NCBI GenBank assembly: GCA_947259885.1
Contig: CAMYNW010000020.1
Span: 1-64,000 of the forward strand
Length of the DNA: 64,000 nucleotides
Reading direction: 5' to 3'
Origin: an uncultured Gammaproteobacteria bacterium
GTDB lineage: Bacteria > Pseudomonadota > Gammaproteobacteria > Arenicellales > Poriferihabitantaceae
The notes under the pieces were generated by a model that was given only the letters and a program-made list of their open reading frames with translations, did not search any database and had not been told where the DNA came from. The translations under genes were made by a program, and so were the position numbers. Position 1 is the first letter of the stretch, and each line of letters begins with the position of its first letter. This document shows positions 1 through 7,233 of this stretch, in pieces.

Positions 1-1
1 T

Positions 2-337
2 TGGCTCGATGGTGGCACCAACTATGTTTTGCGGGTTCCACCGAATGCGCCCGCGGAGGCGTTTTGGTCTATTACGGCCTATGAGGTAAGCACCCGGACA
101 TTGGTACAAAACGAGCACGAAATCGCCGACCGCTCGTCGCGCATGGATCTGGACACAAACGCAGATGGGTCCGTGGACATCTACATAGGACCCAATAAGC
201 CTGAGGGCGACAAAGCCAAGAACTGGATACCGACCGAGGCAGGTCGAGCGTGGTTCCCGTATTTCCGCCTCTACTCGCCAAAGCAGGCCTTCCTCGACCA
301 GACATGGGTGCTCCCCGACATTGAGAAAGCGAAGTAA
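2..337 (+). CDS. DUF1254/DUF1214 family protein, C-terminal part (partial)
   Basis: The reading frame is open from the first bases, so the gene begins before the window and only about 111 C-terminal residues are seen. The residues VPPNAPAEAFWSITAYE and the later IGPNKP and NWIPT motifs, with a terminal FRLYSP..FLDQTW block, are typical of the DUF1214 domain that ends DUF1254-type proteins. These proteins are usually exported and of unknown biochemical role. A TTG at 29 could be mistaken for a start, but family-like sequence (DGGTNYVLR) precedes it. The family call is from recognised motifs, not from a search. Confidence 0.8.
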   Translation, partial: WLDGGTNYVLRVPPNAPAEAFWSITAYEVSTRTLVQNEHEIADRSSRMDLDTNADGSVDIYIGPNKPEGDKAKNWIPTEAGRAWFPYFRLYSPKQAFLDQTWVLPDIEKAK

Positions 338-737
338 TCGGGGCATCTGCCTGCTGGGTTGTGTTAGTTTAATAGCCGGGCTGAGTCATTCGTGTTCACT
401 ATAACGAATGGCGACTCCTGGCCAGTAACATGCTCCTGAGGTCAGAGCAAGAACTCTCTATGTCTGCATTGGACAAGCCGCCTTCTATCCCTTAGAGCCG
501 AAGGTCGGCAAAGAGTATTGAGCGGTAATTTGTCCGATGTTTTTAAAGGTCCGCTTAGGAGTGCCGATTCAACTGATCGCTGCAACACACGCATTAAAAC
601 GTTCGGGCGATTTTGGTGAACGGCAGCTTTCCCGATGTCAGACGCAATCGAGCTTGAAACTATAGATCGAAAGATTAGAAGCCGACTTGTACATTTTAAG
701 GGACGTATTGATATTAATCTTATTGTTTAAATCACAT
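338..737. other. Gene-free stretch with a decayed dispersed repeat
   Basis: No coding frame in these 400 bases carries a recognisable protein signature. The right half (about 563-694) matches another intergenic stretch near 5.2 kb and is listed separately as a repeat. The left half shows nothing I can name. Confidence 0.6.
563..694 (+). repeat. Dispersed intergenic repeat, copy A
   Basis: From 599 to 694 this stretch aligns without gaps to 5198-5293. By eye about two thirds of the positions agree (roughly 66 of 96). The best blocks are ACGTTCGG, TGAACGGC.GCTTT and GTCAG. Weaker similarity extends left to about 563 with a two-base offset. Both copies lie in gene-poor DNA and have diverged, which suggests an old mobile or amplified element rather than an active one. 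Its identity is unknown to me. Confidence 0.6.
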
Positions 738-1007
738 TCAATGGATCGTGCCATTTATCGATTCTGCTAACTGCTGCTCGTACCGCATCAGCTGTAATTG
801 CGCGAATCGCAAGGCGTCGCGTATTCGTTGATACTCCGCACTGTCACTGCTATAGGTCCACTCGCTGATCAAAGTTTGCCAAAACTCAACTTCGGCTATG
901 AGCGACTCATGAACCTTGTCCATGTGTTCTCCGGGATTAAAAGAATCGCAGTACTCTAACGCAATGGTAATAATTATCTTGACACAATCCGCCAAAATGT
1001 TGACCAT
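738..1007 (-). CDS. Small hypothetical protein, divergent from AraC regulator
   Basis: An 89-residue frame starts at ATG 1007, only 42 bases from the divergent araC-type gene. The predicted protein has no signal peptide. After a hydrophobic start it is rich in charged residues and looks helical (residues 29-85, with a second Met at 29 that may be the true start). I do not recognise a family. The head-to-head position suggests shared control with the regulator. It could also be a chance frame, though its composition looks protein-like. Confidence 0.45.
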   Translation of the reverse strand: MVNILADCVKIIITIALEYCDSFNPGEHMDKVHESLIAEVEFWQTLISEWTYSSDSAEYQRIRDALRFAQLQLMRYEQQLAESINGTIH

Positions 1008-1049
1008 GCTTAGTAACTTTACGATCTAGCCTGTGTAAAAGTTCATCTT

Positions 1050-2045
1050 ATGTCATTTACTGCACTTGCAAAGTCAGCAGAAATTGCTTGGGTAATGCTT
1101 GAGTCTTATAACATTGACCCATTACCCCTATTCCGAGAAGCAGGTATCGATCCAAATATTCTGAACGATCTATCGGCGCGAGTGAGCCAATCAACGTTAG
1201 ATAACTTGTGGTCAAAAGTATCTGAGGTCGTAGATGATCCTTGCTTTGGCGTAAAACTTGGCAACTTTTGGCATCCATCTTATATGCATGCACTGGGATA
1301 TGCCTGGTTAGCCAGCACCACGTTGAGATCTGCTTTAAATAGACTGGTACGGTTTGTTCATGTGGTTAATCAGGCATTAGTGATTGAGCTATCAGAGGAG
1401 GATAATCAGCTGTCAGTTAGCATTGCCAATCCAGCCTCCGAGCTTAACGATGAATGGCAGGCGGACGGCGCTATTTCGATTTTGATGTGCATGTGTAGAG
1501 TGAACTATGGCGAAAGCCTTGATCCGGTATCTGTTCACTTCAAACACTCTAAGCCCATCTGCGCAGGAGACTACTATGAGTATTTTCGAAGCCCGATTGA
1601 ATTCGATGCAGATTCTGACCGCTTAGTTTTGGCGAGCGAAGCTGTTGATAAAAGATTAACAAGTTCAAATCCATTGATGTCACAAATCAATGATAACGAA
1701 ATGATCAAATATTTGGCAAAGTTGAACGCAAAGGATATTGTTCAACGAACGAAGGCCACCGTAATCGAACAGCTACCAGACGGCGGCGTATCCGATATAA
1801 GAGTGGCGGAAGGGTTAAACATGAGCAGCCGAACCCTTCAGCGCAAGTTAAATGAAAAGGGGACTACGTTTAAGAAAATACTGACCGAGGTTAGAAAAGA
1901 ACTGGCATTAAAATATATCCAGAACCGGCAAATGACACTTACAGAACTGTCTTTCCAGCTAGGGTTTTCTGAAATGAGCTCGTTTTCGCGGGCGTTTAAA
2001 CACTGGACCGGCCAATCCCCAAGGACCTATCGCAAATCTGTATGA
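1050..2045 (+). CDS. AraC family transcriptional regulator
   Basis: This 331-residue protein has the two-domain layout of the OruR/ArgR-like AraC subgroup. An N-terminal arabinose-binding-type domain (residues about 20-210, including HALGYAWLASTTLRSAL) is followed by a C-terminal double helix-turn-helix of about 90 residues. The second half contains MSSRTLQRKL and the signature ELSFQLGFSEMSSFSRAFKHW plus GQSPRTYR. Such proteins bind DNA in the cytoplasm and activate nearby operons in response to a small molecule. The next gene downstream is a decayed TRAP transporter permease, so the original target may be lost. The ligand cannot be read from sequence. Confidence 0.9.
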   Translation: MSFTALAKSAEIAWVMLESYNIDPLPLFREAGIDPNILNDLSARVSQSTLDNLWSKVSEVVDDPCFGVKLGNFWHPSYMHALGYAWLASTTLRSALNRLVRFVHVVNQALVIELSEEDNQLSVSIANPASELNDEWQADGAISILMCMCRVNYGESLDPVSVHFKHSKPICAGDYYEYFRSPIEFDADSDRLVLASEAVDKRLTSSNPLMSQINDNEMIKYLAKLNAKDIVQRTKATVIEQLPDGGVSDIRVAEGLNMSSRTLQRKLNEKGTTFKKILTEVRKELALKYIQNRQMTLTELSFQLGFSEMSSFSRAFKHWTGQSPRTYRKSV

Positions 2046-2175
2046 GATTAAATTGTGAGAGGGACGGGCATGAGTTTCGTAATCACTTTTCTTCTAGAGT
2101 TCTCTTTTGAAGTAGCGTCGACGCATCAATAAAGAAAGGAAAATCAGAATAGGTGGTAATAATAGAGCTATGTAG

Positions 2176-2601
2176 TTTTCTCTTGTTCTGCGAGGTTTAG
2201 GTGGAGACGAAGTCATTGAGGGAATATTAACCTCACTCCCTTTTGGTGCTCAAGGTGTCGTTATCGTCGTTTTGCTATCAGCATTTATTCTTGGCTTCTT
2301 CCTAGACTGGATTGAAATAACGCTTATTGTTTTACCCTTGATTGCACCTGTGATCAGCTCTCTCGGTGTCGACATCGTATGGTTCACCGTTATGTTTGCG
2401 GTCTGCCTGCAGACTTCATTCATTACACCACCCGTAGGGTTTGCGCTTTTTTACATGAAAGGCGTTGCGCCAAAGGGCATTGCCATCACGCAGGTTTATA
2501 AAGGAGTCATACCGTTCGTACTGCTTCAGCTGATTGCGGTATGGGTCGTATTTCAATGGCCGAGAATCGTAACCTGGCTGCCTGAAGTGGCTTACGACTA
2601 A
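2176..2601 (+). pseudogene. TRAP transporter large permease (DctM-like), C-terminal relic
   Basis: The frame after an in-frame TAG at 2173 reads FSLVLRGLGGDEVIEGIL and then LLSAFILGFFLDWIEITLIVLPL, which is the conserved end of DctM-type TRAP permeases. About 140 residues remain of a family that normally has about 430 residues. No N-terminal part, small permease or binding protein lies upstream, where only about 130 bases separate it from araC. The first ATG/TTG inside the relic is at 2272, but homology starts earlier, so this is a truncated gene and not a small membrane protein. It was probably a C4-dicarboxylate or organic-acid importer. Confidence 0.85.
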
Positions 2602-2854
2602 GGTTCAGGATCTAACGGTCAGACTTGACTGCCTAAATAGCAACGGCGACATACTTGAATACCTCCCGTGATGTCATATAGATTTTTTTGAGCTGAGCGA
2701 TTGCGGACAACTATCCAGCTATTTTTTTGGCCGAGGAATAAATTGCTCTCAGCCGAGCTTCGCCGATTAACTCAGTAACTACCCCTCTAACCCTTCACTC
2801 GCAAACTTACAAAATATCGCCTGTCCTTCTGAATTCCTAGATCCCTGCTGTGCA

Positions 2855-3355
2855 CTATTCGGGAGGTGGGGCAGGAAATGTGGCGAAGGGTGGATTCGGC
2901 TCCTGGTCCGGAGGTAGGTAGTTGGGCGCAGGTTCCCCAGCGGGGCCCAAAGAATCCACGAAATGGTAAATCGCTTTTAAATCGTCGTTATGCATTAGAT
3001 TTAGGTTGAACCATGGCATTGGTGGCCTGGTTTTGAGAGTTTTGGCAACTTCGAGCCATTGCTCTTCACTCATTGCATTTATTAATAGTCTCAAATTAGG
3101 AGCGTAGGTCGTTCCCCAGGGTCCGCGCCAACCTAGCCTGTCGCCAATTAACCATGAATCCTCGGGAACATTCCCCTCGGACATTAAATAACCCGGTGTA
3201 TGGCAATCATTGCAGCCTCCAATAGTAACAATGTATTTCCCGCGTTCTATCCACTCAATCTCTGAAGTCTCTGCAATGGAGATGTTTGTCATCCCAAGGC
3301 CTATGATGATGCAAATTATGGGCTGTGTTAACTTACGTATTCCCGTCATAGTCAT
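2855..3355 (-). CDS. Exported mono-heme c-type cytochrome
   Basis: This 166-residue protein begins with a hydrophobic signal peptide (about residues 1-28, ending near SIAET). One heme-attachment motif, CNDCH, lies at residues 48-52, and a later RPPMPW segment probably supplies the axial Met. The tail is proline-rich (PNPPFATFPAPPPE). It should mature in the periplasm and carry electrons. The nearest redox gene is the decayed cytochrome b561 relic at 3636, so its partner is unclear. A longer tail than usual is the only odd feature. Confidence 0.85.
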   Translation of the reverse strand: MTMTGIRKLTQPIICIIIGLGMTNISIAETSEIEWIERGKYIVTIGGCNDCHTPGYLMSEGNVPEDSWLIGDRLGWRGPWGTTYAPNLRLLINAMSEEQWLEVAKTLKTRPPMPWFNLNLMHNDDLKAIYHFVDSLGPAGEPAPNYLPPDQEPNPPFATFPAPPPE

Positions 3356-3635
3356 TACTCCGCGATACCAGTCTTAAGCCTGATTGATAATTTTGTATGA
3401 TTCAAAATTTCACACAAATAATATATAAAGCATAGAGCATAAAGCACGTAATATCTGTTTCGCAAGCATCACCGAATTAATTCGTAGAACGCATAAGTAA
3501 CCGGGATGAGTATTTCGTGGGCCTCCAGGCCGGTCTGAACAAACTGCCGCTCCAGAGTGCTCGTTCGTACGATGAGTATCTAACTAAGGAAACCGGCCAG
3601 CAGCGGTCGCCCAGTATGACCTTGATTGATATAAG

Positions 3636-3899
3636 TTGATGTCCTCATCAGACTACAATTCTAAAGGACATGTCAGGATATTTATTATGCATTCAAATTT
3701 TGAAGCGCAAAAAAATACCAAGATAAAAGTATGGGCATTGGTGTTGTTTTATACAATAGCCTACATCAGTGAAGATATTGAAGTTGTCCACGTCTATGCT
3801 GGTTACGTTGTGCTGGGATTAATATTTTTTCGTGTGTTGGTCGATCAGTTGAATCCACTGCCCATTGCAGTCATTGACGAAACGCAGATAAACTACTGA
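3636..3899 (+). pseudogene. Cytochrome b561 family fragment
   Basis: Residues 30-71 of this frame (KIKVWALVLFYTIAYISED, then HVYAGYVVLGLIFFRVL) resemble the first two membrane helices of the di-heme cytochrome b561/Ni-Fe hydrogenase cytochrome b family. The usual N-terminal heme-ligand segment is missing, and everything after the second helix is lost. The frame then runs into a different sequence (LPIAVIDE) that recurs near 4.95 kb on the other strand. I read it as a decayed, truncated gene interrupted by a repeat. The apparent start codon is TTG. Confidence 0.65.
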
Positions 3900-3910
3900 A
3901 TCTGGTCAAA
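3858..3910 (+). repeat. Decayed repeat encoding LPxAVIDE, copy 1
   Basis: The 26 bases from 3858 differ at few positions from the reverse complement of 4947-4972; both translate as LP(I/V)AVIDE. Weaker similarity continues for about 25 bases past this core. The copy sits exactly where the cytochrome b561 relic loses its homology, which suggests an insertion junction. Confidence 0.5.
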
Positions 3911-3979
3911 GCGGCAATTCACCGATGGGAATGTGTCCTTATATATCTCGCCTTGTTGGAATAAACTGAGAACTTACGA

Positions 3980-4342
3980 TTGATTGAGATTCTTGAATAC
4001 CTGGAGCTAACGAGCGTGGCGATCAGCGTGTTCGCGGCGGCTGTTATGGTTGTCAGCTTTGCCTGGTCGGCGTTGCGGTGTACTCGCCGATTTGGAGACA
4101 GGTCGCGGAAAGATAACTTTAGCCTGTTCAAGGTTGAGCTCGGAAGCGGCTTAATACTGGGGTTGGAAATCCTGGTGCTCGCCGATGTAATCGAGACTAT
4201 TACGGTGACACCAACCTTTGAGTCACTAGCGCAACTGGCTGCTGTTATCGTAGTTCGCACAGCTGTTAGCTGGACGCTTACACTGGAAACCGAAGGTTGC
4301 TGGCCATGGCAGGTGTCTGCACAGGAGCGGGACAATGCCTGA
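3980..4342 (+). CDS. DUF1622 family membrane protein, first of a tandem pair
   Basis: The 120-residue protein has three likely membrane segments (about residues 10-30, 56-73 and 82-102) and the family pattern of a cytoplasmic loop with R..F...LG, then LGLEILVLADVIETI, then a closing E.EG.WPWQ. DUF1622 proteins are small inner-membrane proteins of unknown function. The start is a TTG at 3980; I chose it because homology begins at once. The stop overlaps the start of the next DUF1622 gene by 8 bases, so the two are translated together and may form a hetero-oligomer. Confidence 0.8.
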   Translation: MIEILEYLELTSVAISVFAAAVMVVSFAWSALRCTRRFGDRSRKDNFSLFKVELGSGLILGLEILVLADVIETITVTPTFESLAQLAAVIVVRTAVSWTLTLETEGCWPWQVSAQERDNA

Positions 4343-4697
4343 GTTTGTTATCCAGGGATTTGAGCTGCTCATCCAGTTGCTTGAGATCTGTGGTGCTGTT
4401 CTGCTGGTCCTCGGCTTCGTGGTTGCTACCTGGACATGGGGTCGGCAGGCACGACGGGACGGTCGCCATGTAGCGCTGACCAACTATCGCCAGGCCCTTG
4501 GACGGTCGGTCCTGGTCGGCCTGGAGGTTTTGGTAGTCGCCACGATCATAAAAACCATCATTCTTGCGCATACCTATGAAGGCCTGGGACTTCTGGCGGG
4601 TATGATCATCATAAGAACAGTATTGGGTTGGACTACCACGCTCGAAATTGATGGCAAGTGGCCATGGCAGAAACCAAAGACCAACCCGTCGAAATAG
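4335..4697 (+). CDS. DUF1622 family membrane protein, second of a tandem pair
   Basis: This 120-residue protein is a paralogue of the preceding one. It has the same length, the same three hydrophobic segments, the same LVGLEVLVVATIIKTI core and the same terminal LEIDGKWPWQ. Its ATG lies inside the last codons of gene one (8-base overlap). The two sequences are clearly diverged from each other, so the duplication is not recent. The function is unknown; a paired membrane complex is my inference. Confidence 0.85.
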   Translation: MPEFVIQGFELLIQLLEICGAVLLVLGFVVATWTWGRQARRDGRHVALTNYRQALGRSVLVGLEVLVVATIIKTIILAHTYEGLGLLAGMIIIRTVLGWTTTLEIDGKWPWQKPKTNPSK

Positions 4698-4920
4698 TGA
4701 ATGTTTGTAATCTGGTTTATATTTTGGTTTTTTGATTATATGAAGATTCGATAATTTGCCAGCTCCCTGATTGTAGTTACGGCCAGTTTCATTTTAATTT
4801 GTACAGCTTGCGCCCAGTGGTGAAGCCAAAATGTCCGACTACGTTATGGGTGGAGTCTGGACGGGTTTCACTCCATTGCCGCTACCAAAAGAGTAGCCGA
4901 TGGCCTGCCTGACCGCTCCG

Positions 4921-4972
4921 TTGGTCGAATCCAGCGGCGTAGACGCGGTTCATCAATGACCGCAACGGGCAA
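4921..4972 (-). repeat. Decayed repeat encoding LPxAVIDE, copy 2
   Basis: This is the reverse-strand partner of 3858-3910. The core at 4947-4972 is the best-conserved part. A longer open frame surrounds it (LPVAVIDEPRLRRWIRPT), which suggests this copy retains more of the original element. Confidence 0.5.
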
Positions 4973-5160
4973 TTTGAGGTGGTTAATTAGCGATTCCGAG
5001 AAGGTCGGCTTCGGAGCCAGGTTGTGTGAAAACGCAAAAGTATTTGAGGTGATTGGGACAGCGCACCAGAATAGATATCGAAAGCAGAATATGCGCATTT
5101 GATGTCCCACCAAAAGCGAATAGTGACAGCAAATTTTACCCTTTATCCCACCGCTGATTT

Positions 5161-5293
5161 TCGATTCACGTTTTCACGCAGGCTGGCGCATCTTGAGACG
5201 TTCGGTAAAATTTTCTGAACGGCGGCTTTTCTAGCGTCAGTCTTACTCGAACATAAAATTGTAGTTCAAAAGTTCAGATACTGACATATACAT
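5161..5293 (+). repeat. Dispersed intergenic repeat, copy B
   Basis: This stretch is the partner of the copy at 563-694, in the same orientation, with a gap-free match from 5198 to 5293. It directly abuts the 3' end of the hydrolase-OsmC gene on the minus strand. It could therefore contribute to that transcript's end, though no terminator is evident. Confidence 0.6.
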
Positions 5294-5300
5294 CTAATGG

Positions 5301-6515
5301 TTAAGTCAATGTGCTGTTGACCACGATCTTGCCATGGAGAGTTTTATGCACAGGGCAGCGATCCGCTATCTCCAGCAACCGTTCACGCTGATCCTTCTCG
5401 AGTTCACCGGATAAAGTGATTTCACGATCGATCACATCCACTTTAGAGTTTTGATCATCACAATGCTGGCAGTCCTCACCATGCTGCCGGTAGTGACGCA
5501 TCTGCACTTTTACCTGCTTCAGCGGCCACTTCTTATGATTCGCATACATTCTCAAGGTCATCGAAGTGCACGTTCCGAGTGCGGCCAGCAAATGTTCATA
5601 AGGATCTGGACCAAGATTGCTTCCACCGACAGATAAGGGCTCATCCGCCAACCAGAAGTGACTGTCGGTCGACACATTCTGAGTGAACGTGGAATTTCGT
5701 TCTTCAACCATCACCTCTCCACTTGGTAATTTCGTGTCGCGGTCTGATATCAGGTCTACAGGCGCAATAAAACGACCCGCCCATGCTGCAATAGTTTCTG
5801 CTACGTACTCGGCATCTGGTTTACGCGTCAGTAAGTGATCGGCATCGTCAAGACTAATAAAACTCTTTGGATGTTTAGCCGCGCGATAGATCTTTTCTGC
5901 CTCATTGATTGAAACCGTGCTGTCCACCGGGGAATGCATTACCAGAAGAGCTTTATTCAGATTGGGCAGATGTTCCATGGCCTGGCTCTGAATATCATCG
6001 AGAAATTGTTTCTTTATCGTGAATTGTCTCCCGGCCAGACTGACCTCGGCTTCGCCTTTCTGTTCTATGATATCGATATCACAAGAAAACTGTTTTGAGA
6101 CATGGCTCGCGTCTGCCGGAGAGCCGATTGTCACTACGCCAAGGGCTTCTGGTATAACTGCCGCAGCTTTTAGAATCGCTGTTCCACCTAAACTGTGTCC
6201 TATCAGCAAGCCCGGTGCCTGCCAGTTGTCACGAAGATATGCCGCAGCGCGCACCAGGTCTTCAACGTTTGAAGAAAAATTTGTGTTGGCAAAATCACCG
6301 TCACTGCTGCCCAAACCGGTGAAGTCAAAACGCAATACCGCATAGCCACGTGACACCAGCGCCCTGGCGACTCTCGATGCCGATGCGATGTCTTTGCCGC
6401 ATGTAAAGCAATGTGCGAACAATGCATACCCAAGAGATTCTCCATTTGGTTGCTCAAGTAGCCCGGAAAGCTTGCCGCCGTCACTGCCGACAAATTGAAT
6501 TTTAGATTTCTTCAT
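5301..6515 (-). CDS. Bifunctional alpha/beta hydrolase - OsmC fusion protein
   Basis: The protein has 404 residues in two parts. Residues 1-255 are an alpha/beta hydrolase with the nucleophile elbow GHSLGG (Ser108) and a late DADHLL segment carrying the likely catalytic His. Residues about 270-404 are an OsmC/Ohr-like domain with Cys in GTCTSM and in DRCPVH, the paired cysteines used by this family to reduce organic hydroperoxides. This fusion is a known family; the natural substrate is undetermined. It probably acts in the cytoplasm in lipid peroxide detoxification. It stands alone, with a DUF2784 gene upstream on the same strand about 120 bases away. Confidence 0.92.
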   Translation of the reverse strand: MKKSKIQFVGSDGGKLSGLLEQPNGESLGYALFAHCFTCGKDIASASRVARALVSRGYAVLRFDFTGLGSSDGDFANTNFSSNVEDLVRAAAYLRDNWQAPGLLIGHSLGGTAILKAAAVIPEALGVVTIGSPADASHVSKQFSCDIDIIEQKGEAEVSLAGRQFTIKKQFLDDIQSQAMEHLPNLNKALLVMHSPVDSTVSINEAEKIYRAAKHPKSFISLDDADHLLTRKPDAEYVAETIAAWAGRFIAPVDLISDRDTKLPSGEVMVEERNSTFTQNVSTDSHFWLADEPLSVGGSNLGPDPYEHLLAALGTCTSMTLRMYANHKKWPLKQVKVQMRHYRQHGEDCQHCDDQNSKVDVIDREITLSGELEKDQRERLLEIADRCPVHKTLHGKIVVNSTLT

Positions 6516-6637
6516 GATTACTCTAATAGCGTAGTGATTAAAATGGTTATTGGAAAGTCGACGCTATATCACGTTAGCGGCCTGAAAATGTCATGCTGAG
6601 GTTATGGGTTAGTCTCAGAATCGGTGTTCTGATGACA

Positions 6638-7048
6638 TTACTGCTTGCGGTTTCCAGGCTCAGGGGGCACCAGCAACCAGCTCAGCAATACTGCAAGGCC
6701 GAACAAGGTATAAATTGTGCTGAACACCCACAACGGCGCATCGTAATAAATTAATTTATGCAACCAATATTGAATGAAACTGCCATTATAAGCCTCCTGA
6801 CCAGAACGCAAACGTAATTGCGATTCAATACTGGTGAGTGGGCACATTAATCCGATCCAGGCTTGCGCGACGACCACGCCAATTGCGATCAAATGAGCGA
6901 GACGAAACCAAAAATTTCGTATCCAATGCCAATTTTTGATTGCACCAATGTAAATAAACGGAAGCGCAAGTATCACAAACAACACAAAGCCCGTGTGGAT
7001 AACCAGAATCGTGTCTGCGAGTGCCTGGTAAGGGAAAGAATCCTCCAT
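6638..7048 (-). CDS. DUF2784 family membrane protein
   Basis: The protein has four hydrophobic segments and the family features: an N-terminal ALADTILVIHTGFVLFV helix, a RLAHL.AI.VV..QAW.G..CPLT segment, and a C-terminal WVF..IY..FG helix. I place the start at ATG 7048 (136 residues), with a GAGG 11 bases upstream; a TTG at 7069 would add seven residues. Function is unknown. The tail is short and charged. It lies between uvrA and the hydrolase-OsmC gene on the same strand, but the gap to uvrA (more than 180 bases) suggests separate transcription. Confidence 0.82.
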   Translation of the reverse strand: MEDSFPYQALADTILVIHTGFVLFVILALPFIYIGAIKNWHWIRNFWFRLAHLIAIGVVVAQAWIGLMCPLTSIESQLRLRSGQEAYNGSFIQYWLHKLIYYDAPLWVFSTIYTLFGLAVLLSWLLVPPEPGNRKQ

Positions 7049-7233
7049 ATCTAGTAATACCTCGATCAAAAAAGTCGTCTCGAACTCGATTCAGGACTTA
7101 ATCTCAACCAGATACCGGGCCTGTACCCGGGACGGAGTGTATTTTGTGCTTCATTGTCCTGAATAAAATGCAGAATCTGAGTTTTCGCTTCTAGGTCTCG
7201 GATTTGAGTCCGGGAAAACAGCGTTTAGTTTAC

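Larger units (their letters stand above)
4698..5300. other. Gene-free stretch with repeat relics
   Basis: About 600 bases lie between the DUF1622 pair and the hydrolase-OsmC gene. The only long frame is on the minus strand (4868-5113, 81 codons). It contains LPVAVIDEPRLRRW but has no known domain, and I regard it as part of a decayed repeat. Two repeats that recur elsewhere in the window (4921-4972 and 5161-5293) account for much of the rest. Confidence 0.55.

Noticed and set aside
3540..3635. Possible MacB-type permease tail (LNKLPLQSARSYDEYLTKE)
   Set aside because: Only a short, weak resemblance; not enough to call a pseudogene.
7070..7233. Terminator after uvrA (CCGGG...CCCGG hairpin)
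   Set aside because: A GC stem exists near 7115 but no T run follows on the uvrA strand.
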